64,000 nt of DNA from Komagataeibacter xylinus. Lineage in GTDB: Bacteria > Pseudomonadota > Alphaproteobacteria > Acetobacterales > Acetobacteraceae. The notes beneath the pieces were generated by a model, which saw nothing but the letters and a program-made list of their open reading frames with translations, did no database searches and was not told where the DNA came from. Location of the stretch: the NCBI RefSeq assembly GCF_031081985.1, contig NZ_JARWSK010000004.1, positions 398,187 through 462,186 of the forward strand, given 5' to 3'. Below, piece after piece: positions 11,883 through 22,749 of this stretch. Made by a program: the position numbers and the translations under genes. Position 1 is the stretch's first letter. Each line of letters opens with the position of its first letter.

Positions 11883-13220
11883 ATGCAGGTTACTGAAACG
11901 CTTTCCGATGGCCTGAAGCGCGGTTTCACCGTTACGGTGCCCGCAGCAGAAATCGAGAGCAAGCGCACCGCGCGCCTGAAAGAAGTTGGACAGTCCATGA
12001 AGCTGCCGGGTTTCCGCCCGGGCAAGGTGCCGATGAGCATCCTGCAGCAGCGCTTTGGCGAATCCGTGCAGGGTGAGGTGCTGGAGCAGGCGGTGAGCGA
12101 GGCAACGCGCACCCTGCTTGACGAGCGCGGCCTGCGTCCTGCCATGCAGCCGAAGGTTGACCTCGTTTCCGGCAGCGAGCCGGGCAGCAAGGAAGACCTG
12201 AAGTTCACGGTCGAGTTCGAGCTCCTGCCCGAGATCACCATTCCCGACCTGTCCACCCTGTCGCTCGTGCGCCTCAAGTCCGAGGTGAATGCCGAGACGG
12301 TGGACAAGGCGCTCAAGGAAATCGCGAGCCGCCAGCGCGAGTTCGAGAAGGTCGAGGAAGATCGCCCCGCCGCCGATGGCGACGTGGTGAGCGTGGACTT
12401 CGTGGGTAAGGTTGACGGCACGGCCTTTGAAGGCGGCTCCGCTGACGATGTGAACGTCGAACTCGGCGGCGCTGGCTTCATCCCCGGTTTTGCCGAGCAG
12501 ATCGTGGGCATGAAGGTCGGTGAAGAAAAAGTGATCACCGTCACGTTCCCCGCTGATTACGGCGCGGAGCACCTTGCGGGCAAGGAAGCCACCTTCGACA
12601 TCAAGGTGAAGGAACTCAAGCGCCCGGTCGAAGCCAAGATCGACGACGAGCTGGCCAAGAAGCTCGGCTTCGAGGGGCTTGAGCAGGTGCGCGAGCTGAT
12701 CACGCAGCAGGTGACGCAGGAATACGACCAGCTTTCCCGCCTGCGCCTCAAGCGCGAGCTGCTCGACAAGCTGGCTGAAAAGACCGACTTCCAGGCGCCT
12801 CCGGGCATGGTGGATGCCGAGTTCAGTCAGATCTGGGCCCGCATCGAGGAAGACCGCAAGGCCGGCCGCCTCGATGAGGAAGACAAGGACAAGGACGAGG
12901 ACACCCTGCGCGCCGACTATCGCAAGATTGCCGAGCGCCGCGTGAAGCTTGGCCTGCTGCTTGCCGAAATCGGTCGTGTGAACAACATCACCGTGACGCA
13001 GGAAGAAATCGTTCACGCCGTCCGGGCCGAAGCCGCGCGCTATCCGGGCCAGGAACAGGCCGTGTTCGAATATTTCAGCAAAAACCCGCAGGCGGTCGAT
13101 GGCCTGCGTGGCCCGATCTTCGAGAACAAGGTCATCGACTACATCGTCGAGCTGGCCAAGGTCGAGGATAAGGTCGTGACGCCGGAAGAACTGGCCGAAA
13201 TGCCGGAAGCTGACGTCTGA
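11883..13220 (+). CDS. tig: Trigger factor (ribosome-associated chaperone, peptidyl-prolyl isomerase)
   Basis: Trigger factor binds nascent chains at the ribosome exit. The 445-residue protein shows the ribosome-binding signature GFRPGKVP near residue 45, an FKBP-type PPIase domain (about 150-240, with GDVVSVDFVGKVDGTAFEGG) and a long helical C-terminal chaperone domain. ATG codons at 11871 and 11883 are in frame; GAGAGG at 11863-11868 is correctly spaced only for 11883, which also matches the family start MQVTETL. It is the first gene of the tig-clpP-clpX-lon-hup series. Confidence 0.96.
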   Translation: MQVTETLSDGLKRGFTVTVPAAEIESKRTARLKEVGQSMKLPGFRPGKVPMSILQQRFGESVQGEVLEQAVSEATRTLLDERGLRPAMQPKVDLVSGSEPGSKEDLKFTVEFELLPEITIPDLSTLSLVRLKSEVNAETVDKALKEIASRQREFEKVEEDRPAADGDVVSVDFVGKVDGTAFEGGSADDVNVELGGAGFIPGFAEQIVGMKVGEEKVITVTFPADYGAEHLAGKEATFDIKVKELKRPVEAKIDDELAKKLGFEGLEQVRELITQQVTQEYDQLSRLRLKRELLDKLAEKTDFQAPPGMVDAEFSQIWARIEEDRKAGRLDEEDKDKDEDTLRADYRKIAERRVKLGLLLAEIGRVNNITVTQEEIVHAVRAEAARYPGQEQAVFEYFSKNPQAVDGLRGPIFENKVIDYIVELAKVEDKVVTPEELAEMPEADV

Positions 13221-13249
13221 TCCGCTCTGGCGGCATAGGTAACGCCTGC

Positions 13250-13277
13250 GGCGCGCGGAAGGGGACTTCCGCGCGCC
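13250..13277 (+). terminator. Terminator-like hairpin after tig
   Basis: A perfect 12-bp inverted repeat (GGCGCGCGGAAG/CTTCCGCGCGCC) with a four-base loop lies 30 bases after the tig stop. Only a weak T-rich stretch follows, so it may be an attenuating or RNA-stabilising hairpin rather than a strong terminator. Confidence 0.55.
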
Positions 13278-13479
13278 GTATGTGTTTGTAGAACAGGGGA
13301 GCACGCGCGGATTGTGCGGCCCGTTTCTGGCAAAATGACAGGGATGGGGTGGTATCTGGCGTGTTTGTCTCTATTTTGTCATAAGTAACCGGGAAGGGTC
13401 CGGCTGCGCCTGCGCTGTCCGTGCCTCCTGCACCGGGCGCGTAACGTGGAACGGGCCCTTGCTTTTCAGGATCGGGAAT

Positions 13480-14121
13480 ATGGCTATGAGGGATCGGGAT
13501 CCCGTAGAGATCTTCAATAACGCTCTGGTACCGATGGTGGTCGAACAGACCTCCCGTGGGGAACGGGCATTCGACATCTATTCCCGCCTTCTGCAGGAAC
13601 GGATCATCTTTCTCACCGGGCCGGTCTATGACCAGGTCTCGGCGCTGGTTTCCGCGCAGCTGCTTTATCTGGAAAGCGTGAACCCCAGCAAGGAAATCTC
13701 GTTCTACATCAACAGCCCCGGCGGCGTGGTGTCGGCGGGGCTCGCCATCTACGACACCATGCAGTACATCCGCTGCCCCGTCAGCACGGTGTGCATCGGG
13801 CAGGCGGCCTCGATGGGGTCGCTGCTGCTGGCAGGTGGCGAGAAGGGGCGGCGATTCGCGCTGCCCAATTCACGCGTCATGGTGCACCAGCCTTCGGGCG
13901 GGGCACAGGGCCAGGCCAGCGATATCGAGATCCAGGCGCAGGAAATCCTGACCATCCGCCAGCGCCTGAACGAGATCTACAAGGAGCACACCGGCCGCAC
14001 GCTCGAGGAGATCGAGCAGAAGCTGGAGCGCGACAGCTACATGTCCGCCGAAGAGGCGCAGGCATTCGGCATTGTGGATGAAGTGGTCCGTCGTAACGTT
14101 GCATCAAAACCTGCAGAGTAA
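13480..14121 (+). CDS. clpP: ATP-dependent Clp protease proteolytic subunit ClpP
   Basis: ClpP is the serine-protease chamber that ClpX feeds. The 213-residue product has the catalytic serine in [11 protein letters not shown] and histidine in [10 protein letters not shown], with the conserved YINSPGG strand before them. The frame is open from a TTG at 13459, but ATG at 13480 (or 13486) fits the family N-terminus [17 protein letters not shown]. It precedes clpX by 134 bases, the usual order tig-clpP-clpX-lon. Confidence 0.96.
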   Translation: MAMRDRDPVEIFNNALVPMVVEQTSRGERAFDIYSRLLQERIIFLTGPVYDQVSALVSAQLLYLESVNPSKEISFYINSPGGVVSAGLAIYDTMQYIRCPVSTVCIGQAASMGSLLLAGGEKGRRFALPNSRVMVHQPSGGAQGQASDIEIQAQEILTIRQRLNEIYKEHTGRTLEEIEQKLERDSYMSAEEAQAFGIVDEVVRRNVASKPAE

Positions 14122-14255
14122 TCTGCATCAGGGGGCGCGTTCGCAGGCGCGCTCCCGGCCCCGGTGGGGAAGGGTTGCCTGCGGCGGTCCGGGCAGCGTC
14201 TATCGCCCGGTCGCAAGGTATGGAGAAGTTCCCCCGAGCGGGAATAGGAGCGGTT

Positions 14256-15515
14256 ATGAATAACAAGTCCGGCGATTCCAAAAATACGCTTTACTGCTCG
14301 TTCTGCGGCAAGTCGCAGCATGAGGTCCGCAAACTGATCGCCGGTCCCACCGTGTTCATTTGCGATGAATGCGTCGAATTGTGCATGGATATCATCCGTG
14401 AGGAGCACAAGACGCATCTGGTCAAGTCGCGCGACGGGGTGCCTACGCCGCGTGAAATCTCCAAGATTCTCGATGATTACGTCATCGGGCAGAGCCATGC
14501 GAAGAAGGTGCTGTCGGTGGCGGTGCATAACCACTACAAGCGCCTTGCCCATGCCCAGAAGAACAATGATGTCGAGATTGCAAAATCCAACATCATGCTC
14601 ATCGGCCCCACCGGCACGGGCAAGACCCTGCTGGCCCAGACGCTCGCCCGCATCCTTGACGTGCCCTTCACCATGGCCGACGCCACCACCCTGACCGAAG
14701 CGGGCTATGTGGGTGAGGATGTGGAGAACATCATTCTCAAGCTTTTGCAGGCGGCCGACTACAATGTGGAGAAGGCCCAGCGTGGCATTGTCTATATTGA
14801 CGAGATCGACAAGATATCGCGCAAGTCGGACAACCCCTCCATCACCCGCGACGTGAGCGGCGAGGGCGTGCAGCAGGCCCTGCTCAAGATCATGGAAGGC
14901 ACGGTTGCTTCCGTGCCGCCGCAGGGCGGGCGCAAACACCCGCAGCAGGAATTCCTGCAGGTTGATACCACCAACATGCTGTTCATCTGTGGTGGTGCGT
15001 TCGCGGGGCTCGACAAGATCATCAGCGCGCGCGGCAAGGGTTCGGGCATTGGCTTCGGTGCCGATGTGCAGTCGCCCGACGAGCGGCGCATGGGGGCCGT
15101 GCTGCGCGAGGTGGAACCAGAGGATCTGCTGAAATTCGGCCTGATCCCCGAGTTCATCGGCCGCCTGCCCGTGGTCGCCACGCTCGAGGATCTTGATGAG
15201 GCCGCCCTGATCGAGATCCTGACCAAGCCCAAGAACGCGCTCGTCAAGCAGTATGCCCGCCTGTTCCAGATGGAAGACGTGCAGCTCACCTTCACCGAGG
15301 ATGCGCTGCGGCAGGTGGCCCAGCGCGCGATTGCGCGGCGCACGGGGGCCCGTGGCCTGCGTGCGATCCTGGAGAGCATCCTGCTGTCGACCATGTTCGA
15401 CCTGCCCGGCCTGAAGAATGTCGAGGAAGTGGTGGTCAACAAGGAAGTGGCCGAGGGCAAGGCGCAGCCCGTCTATGTGTATGGCAAGAACCAGCCGGCC
15501 GAACAGTCCGCCTGA
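14256..15515 (+). CDS. clpX: ATP-dependent Clp protease ATP-binding subunit ClpX
   Basis: ClpX is the AAA+ unfoldase that selects and threads substrates into ClpP. The 419-residue product has the N-terminal zinc-binding domain (CSFCGKS then CDECVELC), Walker A GPTGTGKT, Walker [10 protein letters not shown] and the [10 protein letters not shown] sensor region. The ATG at 14256 follows AGGAG; the frame upstream of it is not part of ClpX. Confidence 0.97.
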   Translation: MNNKSGDSKNTLYCSFCGKSQHEVRKLIAGPTVFICDECVELCMDIIREEHKTHLVKSRDGVPTPREISKILDDYVIGQSHAKKVLSVAVHNHYKRLAHAQKNNDVEIAKSNIMLIGPTGTGKTLLAQTLARILDVPFTMADATTLTEAGYVGEDVENIILKLLQAADYNVEKAQRGIVYIDEIDKISRKSDNPSITRDVSGEGVQQALLKIMEGTVASVPPQGGRKHPQQEFLQVDTTNMLFICGGAFAGLDKIISARGKGSGIGFGADVQSPDERRMGAVLREVEPEDLLKFGLIPEFIGRLPVVATLEDLDEAALIEILTKPKNALVKQYARLFQMEDVQLTFTEDALRQVAQRAIARRTGARGLRAILESILLSTMFDLPGLKNVEEVVVNKEVAEGKAQPVYVYGKNQPAEQSA

Positions 15516-15610
15516 CGGTCTGGCCGCTTTACGCCGAATTGCCGGCACCACTTGTGGTGGCGGCGCGTCGTGACAACATTGATGTGAGGTTGTCGCATAT
15601 GCGGCGCAAC

Positions 15611-15643
15611 GGATGGGCAGGCCACATGCTTGGGTGCCCATCC
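15611..15643 (+). promoter_or_regulatory. Hairpin in the lon leader
   Basis: A perfect 9-bp stem (GGATGGGCA at 15611-15619, TGCCCATCC at 15635-15643) with a 15-base loop ends 32 bases before the lon ATG. No T-run follows, so it is more likely an RNA structure in the lon 5' leader than a terminator for clpX. Its role is not known. Confidence 0.4.
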
Positions 15644-15675
15644 GGGATCGTCCATCAGGAGGTCAAAAAAACAAT

Positions 15676-18171
15676 ATGTCTGAAACTGACAGACTGACTC
15701 CCGTGCCCGAAGGCACGGAAACCACCGATACCAACACCACCAGCACCCCCGTCGCCGCCACGCGTGGCGTGGAGGAAGCTGAAGATGACATGACGCGTGA
15801 CACGATTGCCGTGCTGCCCCTGCGCGATATCGTCGTCTTCCCGCACATGATCGTGCCGCTGTTCGTGGGGCGTGAGAAATCCGTCCGCGCGCTTGAGGCG
15901 GTGACGCGCAGCGACAAGCAGATCCTGCTCGTGGCCCAGAAGAACGCGGCGCAGGATGACCCCACGCCCGAGGATATCTATCGCTACGGCACGGTCTCGA
16001 CCATCCTGCAGCTTCTCAAGCTGCCCGATGGCACGGTCAAGGTGCTTGTCGAGGGCGGCAGGCGCGCCCACATCACCGCGCTGCACGAGGTCGATGGTCA
16101 TTTCGAGGCCGAGATCGAGGACGTGCCCGAGCAGGAAACCGATGGCAAGGAAGCCGAGGCCATTGGCCGCACGCTGATCGGCCAGTTCGAGCAGTACATC
16201 AAGCTGAACAAGAAGATCGCACCCGAGGTGCTGGTCTCGCTCAACCAGATTGATGACCTGTCGAAGCTTGCTGACACCATTGCCAGCCATCTGAACCTGA
16301 AGATTCCCGAAAAGCAGGAAATCCTCGAAATCCAGGACGTGAATGCGCGCCTGGAGCGGGTTTTCGCGCATATGGAAGCCGAGATCGGCGTGCTTCAGGT
16401 GGAAAAGCGCATCCGCAACCGCGTGAAGCGGCAGATGGAAAAGACCCAGCGCGAGTACTACCTCAACGAGCAGCTCAAAGCGATCCAGAAGGAGCTGGGC
16501 GAAGGCGAGGACGGCAAGGACGAGACCGCCGAGCTTGAGGAAAAGATCGCCAAGACCAAGCTGAGCAAGGAAGCGCGCGAAAAGGCCCTGGCCGAGCTGA
16601 AAAAGCTGCGGAGCATGAGCCCGATGTCCGCCGAGTCGACGGTGGTGCGCAACTATCTCGACTGGATTCTGGGCATTCCGTGGAAGAAGCGCTCGAAGGT
16701 CCGCCATGACCTGTCCGAGGCCCAGAAGGTGCTCGACACCGACCATTACGGGCTGGAGAAGGTCAAGGAACGCATCATCGAGTATCTGGCCGTGCAGAGT
16801 CGCGCCCAGAAGCTCAAGGGTCCGATCCTGTGCCTCGTGGGGCCGCCGGGCGTGGGCAAGACCTCGCTCGCCAAGTCCATCGCCAAGGCGACGGGGCGGC
16901 AGTACGTGCGCATGTCGCTCGGTGGCATGCGTGATGAGGCCGAGATCCGGGGCCACCGCCGCACCTATATCGGCTCCATGCCGGGCAAGATCATCCAGGG
17001 CATGAAGAAGGCCAAGACGTCGAATCCGCTCTTCCTGCTTGATGAGATCGACAAGCTCGGCGCTGACTGGCGCGGTGATCCGTCTTCCGCCCTGCTGGAA
17101 GTGCTGGACCCCGAGCAGAATTCGACCTTTGGCGATCACTATCTCGAGGTCGATTATGACCTGTCGGATGTGATGTTCATCACCACCGCCAACAGCCTGA
17201 ACATGCCCCAGCCGCTGCTGGACCGCATGGAGATCATCCGCCTGTCTGGCTATACGGAGGATGAGAAGGTCGAGATTGCCAAGCGTCACCTGCTGGGCAA
17301 GCAGACGGAGGCCAACAACCTCAAGCCGGGCGAGTGGACGGTGTCGGATGATGCCCTGCGCGAGCTGATTCGCAGCTACACGCGTGAGGCGGGCGTGCGT
17401 AACCTTGAGCGCGAAATCGCGACACTGGCCCGCAAGGCCGTGACCGAGATCGTGACTGGCAAGGCCAAGACCGTGGCGATCACGGCCGAAAACCTTGAAA
17501 AATACGCAGGGGTGAAGCGATTCCGCCATGGCGAGACCGAGTCGGAAGACATGGTCGGAGTCGTGACCGGGCTGGCCTGGACGGAAGTGGGCGGAGAAAT
17601 CCTGACCATCGAAAGCGTGATGGTGCCCGGCAAGGGCAACGTCAAGCTGACCGGCAAGCTCGGCGACGTGATGAAGGAAAGCGTCGCGGCAGCCCTGTCC
17701 TACGTGCGTAGCCGTGCGGTGACCTTTGGCATCGCCCCCGACCTGTTTGAAAAGCGCGACCTGCACGTGCATGTGCCTGAGGGCGCTACGCCCAAGGATG
17801 GTCCTTCGGCCGGTATCGCCATGGCCACCTCGATTGTGAGCGTGATGACGGGCATCCCCGTGCGGCGCGACGTGGGCATGACCGGCGAGATCACGCTGCG
17901 TGGCCGTGTGCTGCCGATTGGCGGCCTGAAGGAGAAGCTGCTGGCCGCCCACCGCGCGGGGCTGCGCACCATCTTCATCCCCAAGGATAACGAGAAGGAC
18001 CTGGTGGATATCCCTACGGTGGTGACCGAGGCGCTGACCATCCTGCCGGTCTCGCATGTGGATGAAGTGATTGGCCAGGCACTGGTGGAAAAGCCCGAGC
18101 CGATCGAGTGGACGGAGCCGGTGGCGGCCTCCTCCACCGAAGGGACTGCAACACCTGCATTGACGCATTGA
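15676..18171 (+). CDS. lon: ATP-dependent protease Lon
   Basis: Lon degrades misfolded and regulatory proteins in the cytosol. The 831-residue protein has an N-terminal LON substrate-binding domain (from about residue 40, [20 protein letters not shown]), an AAA+ module with Walker [10 protein letters not shown] and Walker [11 protein letters not shown], and the C-terminal protease domain with the catalytic serine in KDGPSAG. The ATG at 15676 follows AGGAGG; the upstream frame from 15613 lacks support. Residues 1-30 are a Thr-rich extension. Confidence 0.97.
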   Translation: MSETDRLTPVPEGTETTDTNTTSTPVAATRGVEEAEDDMTRDTIAVLPLRDIVVFPHMIVPLFVGREKSVRALEAVTRSDKQILLVAQKNAAQDDPTPEDIYRYGTVSTILQLLKLPDGTVKVLVEGGRRAHITALHEVDGHFEAEIEDVPEQETDGKEAEAIGRTLIGQFEQYIKLNKKIAPEVLVSLNQIDDLSKLADTIASHLNLKIPEKQEILEIQDVNARLERVFAHMEAEIGVLQVEKRIRNRVKRQMEKTQREYYLNEQLKAIQKELGEGEDGKDETAELEEKIAKTKLSKEAREKALAELKKLRSMSPMSAESTVVRNYLDWILGIPWKKRSKVRHDLSEAQKVLDTDHYGLEKVKERIIEYLAVQSRAQKLKGPILCLVGPPGVGKTSLAKSIAKATGRQYVRMSLGGMRDEAEIRGHRRTYIGSMPGKIIQGMKKAKTSNPLFLLDEIDKLGADWRGDPSSALLEVLDPEQNSTFGDHYLEVDYDLSDVMFITTANSLNMPQPLLDRMEIIRLSGYTEDEKVEIAKRHLLGKQTEANNLKPGEWTVSDDALRELIRSYTREAGVRNLEREIATLARKAVTEIVTGKAKTVAITAENLEKYAGVKRFRHGETESEDMVGVVTGLAWTEVGGEILTIESVMVPGKGNVKLTGKLGDVMKESVAAALSYVRSRAVTFGIAPDLFEKRDLHVHVPEGATPKDGPSAGIAMATSIVSVMTGIPVRRDVGMTGEITLRGRVLPIGGLKEKLLAAHRAGLRTIFIPKDNEKDLVDIPTVVTEALTILPVSHVDEVIGQALVEKPEPIEWTEPVAASSTEGTATPALTH

Positions 18172-18258
18172 GCGCCGTAGGGCAGGGGTGCGTGGTCGCA
18201 AAATTGTCATGATGGAGGGGAATGACGGTTTTCTCTGTCATTCCCCGAATTCTGTTGG

Positions 18259-18286
18259 TTGACGTGAGAAAAAACAGCGGCATAGT
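18259..18286 (+). promoter_or_regulatory. Candidate sigma-70-type promoter for hup
   Basis: TTGACG at 18259-18264 and CATAGT at 18281-18286 are separated by 16 bases and lie about 65 bases before the HU start. Four of six -10 bases and five of six -35 bases match the consensus. No experimental start is known. Confidence 0.45.
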
Positions 18287-18352
18287 GCGAGCAGAAATGC
18301 GGCGCGATGTTTGAACGATTGCGTAAGCGCACAGTACAAAGAAAGGCGTAAA

Positions 18353-18640
18353 ATGGAGAAGCCACTTAACAAGCAGGAACTGGTTGCTGCGGTAGCCGAG
18401 GAAGCCGATCTGGCCAAAGCCAAGGCTGGCGAAGTGGTTGATGCGGTTTTCGGTGCGATCGAAAAGGCGCTGGCAAACAATCAGGAAGTCCGTCTGGTCG
18501 GTTTCGGCACGTTTGTCACGGCGACCCGCAAGGCCGCCAAGGGCCGCAACCCCCGCACGGGTGAACCGCTGGACATTCCGGAATCCACGTCCGTGCGTTT
18601 CAAGCCGGGCAAGAACCTGAAGGAAGCGGTCAGCAAGTAA
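18353..18640 (+). CDS. hup: DNA-binding protein HU
   Basis: This 95-residue nucleoid protein bends and compacts DNA. It shows the full HU signature: N-terminal KQELVAAVAE, the GFGTF turn and the DNA-clasping arm region GRNPRTGEPLDIP, ending with FKPGKNLKEAV. The ATG at 18353 follows GAAAGGCG. It sits after lon, as in many Proteobacteria, with its own likely promoter and a strong terminator at 18665. Confidence 0.96.
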   Translation: MEKPLNKQELVAAVAEEADLAKAKAGEVVDAVFGAIEKALANNQEVRLVGFGTFVTATRKAAKGRNPRTGEPLDIPESTSVRFKPGKNLKEAVSK

Positions 18641-18664
18641 GACCGCCTGTTTTCAGGAAAAAAA

Positions 18665-18702
18665 GAGGGGGCAATCCATTTTCCGGGTTGCCCCCTTTTT
18701 TG
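18665..18702 (+). terminator. Rho-independent terminator after hup
   Basis: The stem AGGGGGCAA/TTGCCCCCT with a 13-base loop is followed by a run of Ts (18696-18701). It starts 25 bases after the hup stop. Confidence 0.9.
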
Positions 18703-18722
18703 TAATCCCTTACTAGGGGCGC

Positions 18723-18797
18723 GGGCGATTAGCTTAGCGGTAGAGCATCTCGTTTACACCGAGAGGGTCGGCGGTTCGATCCCGTCATCGCCCACCA
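18723..18797 (+). tRNA. tRNA-Val (anticodon UAC)
   Basis: 75 bases. The acceptor GGGCGAT pairs with ATCGCCC, the anticodon stem TCTCG/CGAGA holds TTTACAC with anticodon TAC, and CCA is encoded. Confidence 0.96.
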
Positions 18798-18831
18798 TGT
18801 TTTCCTGTTTCCGCACAGGAACGTGCCCCAT

Positions 18832-18908
<77 letters not shown>

Positions 18909-19198
18909 TTATGGCGCACAGCCCATCATCATGTTCCGCAGCACGCCAGATGCATCGCACTGGCGTTTTTTTATGCCCGTTTTTCCACACGGAAAAATGA
19001 GAACAATAAATCGTGCCATTATAGTCGTGAAAGACGGTGTTAACGGAAGCGTTACTGTATTCATCTTCACGGTAATGTTCATGACTGCACACGGTTAAGT
19101 AACTGTTCCCTCCACCATGTTGGGTCTAGCATCCGTTCAGCCACATATAAGTCGATAAAGACACCGGGCGGCGTATTAACAGGTTGGGAACACGGAAG
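18909..19198. other. Intergenic region before the nuo operon
   Basis: 290 bases between tRNA-Asp and nuoA, less GC-rich than its surroundings. It must hold the nuo operon promoter, but I see no convincing -35/-10 pair. No gene is supported here. Confidence 0.5.
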
Positions 19199-19564
19199 AT
19201 GCATTCCGTTATCGCTGATTATTTACCCGTACTGATATTCGGGTGCATTGCTGTGGTGATCGCGGGGGCCATGCTGGGCAGTTCGCTGCTTTTCGGCCAC
19301 CAGAAACCCTATGCCGAGAAAACGTCGGCCTATGAATGTGGTTTCGAGGCATTTGACAATGCCCGCCGCCGTTTTGACGTGCGGTTCTATCTGGTGGCGA
19401 TCCTGTTCATCATTTTCGACCTTGAGGTCGCTTTCCTCTTTCCCTGGGCGCTCAGCCTGTCGCGCATCGGCTGGTTCGGCTTCGCGTCCATGATGGGTTT
19501 CCTCGGCGTTCTGGTCGTCGGCTTCATTTACGAATGGAGCAAGGGCGCCCTGGACTGGGATTGA
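19199..19564 (+). CDS. nuoA: NADH-quinone oxidoreductase subunit A
   Basis: NuoA is a small membrane subunit near the quinone site of complex I. The 121-residue product has three membrane segments and the conserved loop [20 protein letters not shown] (about residues 45-64). The ATG at 19199 is preferred to the TTG at 19184. It is first in the nuo operon. Confidence 0.96.
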   Translation: MHSVIADYLPVLIFGCIAVVIAGAMLGSSLLFGHQKPYAEKTSAYECGFEAFDNARRRFDVRFYLVAILFIIFDLEVAFLFPWALSLSRIGWFGFASMMGFLGVLVVGFIYEWSKGALDWD

Positions 19565-19587
19565 GCATGACAAGGGGAGGCGCCCCA

Positions 19588-20169
19588 ATGGGCAACGACG
19601 ATACATCAGGGCCAGGCCGGCCCGCTGACAGCATTGCCTGGAACCGCGAGATGCTGCCCCCCGGGCCGGAGCAGGATGCGGTGATAAAGGGCATCACCGG
19701 TGAAATGACGGAAAAGGGCTTTGTCGTCGCCAGTCTCGACAAGCTGGTCAACTGGGGGCGCACGGGCAGCCTGTGGCCCATGTCGTTCGGGCTGGCCTGC
19801 TGCGCGGTGGAAATGATCCACGCCTACATGCCGCGCTACGACCTTGACCGCATGGGCATCATCCCGCGTGGCTCGCCGCGCCAGTCAGATGTGATGATCG
19901 TGGCGGGCACGCTGACCAACAAGATGGCCCCGGCCCTGCGCCGGGTGTACGACCAGATGGCCGAGCCGCGCTGGGTCATCTCCATGGGGTCATGCGCAAA
20001 CGGGGGCGGGTATTACCATTATTCCTACTCCGTCGTGCGCGGGTGCGACCGGATCGTGCCAGTGGATGTGTACGTACCCGGCTGCCCGCCCACGGCGGAG
20101 GCGCTGATCTACGGCATCCTGCAGCTGCAGAAAAAAATCCGCAGGACGGGGACAATCCGCCGTGGCTGA
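19588..20169 (+). CDS. nuoB: NADH-quinone oxidoreductase subunit B
   Basis: NuoB carries the terminal [4Fe-4S] cluster N2 that passes electrons to quinone. The 193-residue protein shows the four ligands in [19 protein letters not shown] and [10 protein letters not shown]. The ATG at 19588 lies 8 bases after GGGGAGG; in-frame starts at 19567 and 19534 are less well placed. Its end overlaps nuoC by eight bases. Confidence 0.96.
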   Translation: MGNDDTSGPGRPADSIAWNREMLPPGPEQDAVIKGITGEMTEKGFVVASLDKLVNWGRTGSLWPMSFGLACCAVEMIHAYMPRYDLDRMGIIPRGSPRQSDVMIVAGTLTNKMAPALRRVYDQMAEPRWVISMGSCANGGGYYHYSYSVVRGCDRIVPVDVYVPGCPPTAEALIYGILQLQKKIRRTGTIRRG

Positions 20170-20827
20170 TGCACCAAACCTTCCCGCAAGCCAGCCGCGT
20201 GGGGTCACGGGCAGCCTTGGGGCGATCAGCTTCCGGCTTTCCACCACCGTGCCGGGTATCATCTGCGCTGGCATCGAAAAGGGCGAACTGGTGGTGCGCA
20301 CCACGCGCGACCGCCTGCTCCCCCTCATGGCCATGCTGCGCGACGACCCGCTTTATGCCTGCCAGCAGGTGATGGACATATGTGGCGTGGACTTTCCTGA
20401 TCGCGCCGAGCGGTTCGAGGTGGTCTATAACCTGCTGTCAGTCACCCATAACCACCGCATCCGCGTGATCGTGACCACGGATGAGACCCATCCCGTGCCG
20501 TCGGTGCACCAGCTCTGGCCCGCCGCCACATGGTGGGAGCGCGAGGCCTATGACCTGTTCGGCATCCTGTTCACCGACCAGCCGGACCTGCGCCGCATCC
20601 TGACCGATTACGGCTTCGAGGGGCATCCGCTGCGCAAGGACTTCCCGCTGACCGGTTATGTCGAGATGCGGTACGACGAGGAACGGCGGCAGGTGGTCTA
20701 TGAGCCGGTCGATCTGGTGCAGGACTTCCGCAATTTCGACTTTGAATCGCCATGGGAAGGCATCCTGACCCTGCCGGGCGATGAAAAGGCCCATACCGAC
20801 CGCCACGACATCAAGCGAAAGGGCTGA
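20162..20827 (+). CDS. nuoC: NADH-quinone oxidoreductase subunit C
   Basis: NuoC is the 30-kDa peripheral-arm subunit. The 221-residue product has the family signature [14 protein letters not shown] followed by [13 protein letters not shown]. The start is GTG at 20162, inside the end of nuoB. It is separate from nuoD, not fused as in E. coli. Confidence 0.95.
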   Translation: MADAPNLPASQPRGVTGSLGAISFRLSTTVPGIICAGIEKGELVVRTTRDRLLPLMAMLRDDPLYACQQVMDICGVDFPDRAERFEVVYNLLSVTHNHRIRVIVTTDETHPVPSVHQLWPAATWWEREAYDLFGILFTDQPDLRRILTDYGFEGHPLRKDFPLTGYVEMRYDEERRQVVYEPVDLVQDFRNFDFESPWEGILTLPGDEKAHTDRHDIKRKG

Positions 20828-20831
20828 GCCG

Positions 20832-22088
20832 ATGAGCGATGTCACCCTGCGTAGCGATACGGACATTCCCGACAGCCTGCTGCCTGAAGAACCCGATGGC
20901 GAGGTGAAGCGCCATGTGGTGGAGATTGATTCCCACGCGCTGAACTTCGGCCCCCAGCATCCTTCCGCCCACGGCGTGCTGCGGCTGGTGCTGGAGATGG
21001 AGGGCGAGGTCGTGGCCCGTGCCATTCCGCATGTGGGCCTGCTGCATCGTGGCACGGAAAAGCTGATCGAATACAAGACCTACCCCAAGGCGCTGCCCTA
21101 TTTCGACCGGCTCGATTACGTCTCGCCCATGTGCGAGGAGCAGGCGTTTGCGCTGGCGGTGGAAAAGCTGCTCAACATCGAGGCCCCGGACCGCGCGAAG
21201 TGGATCCGGGTGATGTTTGCCGAGATCACGCGCATCCTCAACCATATCCTCAACCTGACCTCCTTCGGGCTGGATTGTGGCGCGTTGACGCCTGCGCTGT
21301 GGGGGTATGAGGAACGCGAGAAGCTGATCGAGTTCTATGAGGCGGCATCCGGCGCGCGCTTTCATGCCAACTACATCCGCCCCGGCGGCGTGTCACGCGA
21401 TCTGCCTGCCGGGCTGGAGGAGCGCATTGCCAACTGGGCGCAGACCTTCCCGCAATGGATTGATGACCTTGAATCCCTGCTGACCAGCAACCGCATCTGG
21501 AAACAGCGCACGGTGGGCATTGGCGTATTCACCACCGAGCAGGCGCTGGCCTGGGGCTTCAGCGGGCCGTGCCTGCGCGCCTCCGGCGTGCCGTGGGACC
21601 TGCGCCGCAGCCAGCCCTACGATAATTACGACAAGGTGCAGTTCAACGTGCCCGTAGGCCGGCAGGGCGACTGTTATGACCGCTATCTCGTGCGCGTGGC
21701 CGAGATGCGTGAGAGCGTGAAGATCGTCAACCAGTGCCTTGAGCAGATGCGCCCCGGCCCGGTGAAGGTGCAGGATCACAAGATCACACCACCGCCCCGG
21801 CGCGAGATGAAGCGCTCGATGGAGGCGCTGATCCATCACTTCAAGCTGTTTACCGAAGGCTATCACGTCCCGCCCGGCGCCACCTACACCGTGACCGAAA
21901 CGCCCAAGGGTGAGTTTGGCGTGTATCTGGTGGCCGATGGCAGCAACCGCCCGTATCGCTGCAAGATCCGGCCCACGGGTTTTTCCCATCTCCAGGCCAT
22001 TGATGAGATGTCGCGCCGCCACATGCTGGCGGATGCCGTGGCCATCATCGGGTCGCTCGACCTGGTGTTTGGCGAGATTGACAGGTGA
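20832..22088 (+). CDS. nuoD: NADH-quinone oxidoreductase subunit D
   Basis: NuoD (49-kDa subunit) forms the quinone pocket with NuoB. The 418-residue product has the N-terminal [15 protein letters not shown] motif and the C-terminal family segment [12 protein letters not shown]. The ATG at 20832 is four bases after nuoC, so in-frame starts inside nuoC are rejected. Confidence 0.96.
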   Translation: MSDVTLRSDTDIPDSLLPEEPDGEVKRHVVEIDSHALNFGPQHPSAHGVLRLVLEMEGEVVARAIPHVGLLHRGTEKLIEYKTYPKALPYFDRLDYVSPMCEEQAFALAVEKLLNIEAPDRAKWIRVMFAEITRILNHILNLTSFGLDCGALTPALWGYEEREKLIEFYEAASGARFHANYIRPGGVSRDLPAGLEERIANWAQTFPQWIDDLESLLTSNRIWKQRTVGIGVFTTEQALAWGFSGPCLRASGVPWDLRRSQPYDNYDKVQFNVPVGRQGDCYDRYLVRVAEMRESVKIVNQCLEQMRPGPVKVQDHKITPPPRREMKRSMEALIHHFKLFTEGYHVPPGATYTVTETPKGEFGVYLVADGSNRPYRCKIRPTGFSHLQAIDEMSRRHMLADAVAIIGSLDLVFGEIDR

Positions 22089-22093
22089 CCGAC

Positions 22094-22744
22094 ATGTCCA
22101 CCCAGCCCACTGCGCCCACGGGCGCGGAACCCACCCATTTCGCATTCGATGCCGAGAGCGAGCAGCAGATCGCGGTCATCCTTGCCAAATACCCGCCCGA
22201 GCGCAAGGCAAGCGGCGTGCTGCCGCTGCTTTACGTGGTGCAGAAGCAGATGGGCCGCCAGACCGGCAGCGCGTGGATACCGCGCATCGCCATGGATGTG
22301 GTGGCCGAACGCCTCGAGATGGCGCCGATCCGTGTCTATGAGGTCGCAACCTTCTACCTCATGTTCAACACGAAGCCGATTGGCCGCTATCACCTGCAGG
22401 TCTGCACTACCACCTCGTGCTGGCTGCGCGGGTCGGATGATGTGACGGCGGCGTGCAAGAAGGCCACGGGCATAAAGGCATTTGGCGAGACCAGCACGGA
22501 CGGCCTGTTTACCCTGACGGAGGTGGAATGCCTCGGCGCCTGCGCCAATGCGCCGATTTTGCAGGTTGATGATGATTACTACGAGGATCTCGACGGCCCG
22601 CGCACGCTTGAGCTGATCGAGGCCCTGAAGCGTGGCGAGCGCCCCACGCCCGGCCCCACCATCGACCGCCTCAATTCAGCCCCGGCAGGCGGGCGCAGGG
22701 TGCTGGTGGATGAGACGGCGGCCAAGCCGCAGGGACAGGGGTAA
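22094..22744 (+). CDS. nuoE: NADH-quinone oxidoreductase subunit E
   Basis: NuoE (24-kDa subunit) holds a [2Fe-2S] cluster in the NADH module. The four cysteines are visible in CTTTSC and CLGACANAP. The length is about 216 residues, with a Pro/Gly-rich C-terminal extension. ATG at 22094 follows GGTGA; a GTG at 22085 overlapping the nuoD stop is an equally reasonable start and adds three residues. Confidence 0.94.
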   Translation: MSTQPTAPTGAEPTHFAFDAESEQQIAVILAKYPPERKASGVLPLLYVVQKQMGRQTGSAWIPRIAMDVVAERLEMAPIRVYEVATFYLMFNTKPIGRYHLQVCTTTSCWLRGSDDVTAACKKATGIKAFGETSTDGLFTLTEVECLGACANAPILQVDDDYYEDLDGPRTLELIEALKRGERPTPGPTIDRLNSAPAGGRRVLVDETAAKPQGQG

Positions 22745-22749
22745 GGCGC

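Noticed and set aside
15655..18210. 851-codon open frame on the minus strand opposite lon
   Set aside because: A shadow of lon caused by high GC content; no domain, and lon is certain on the other strand.
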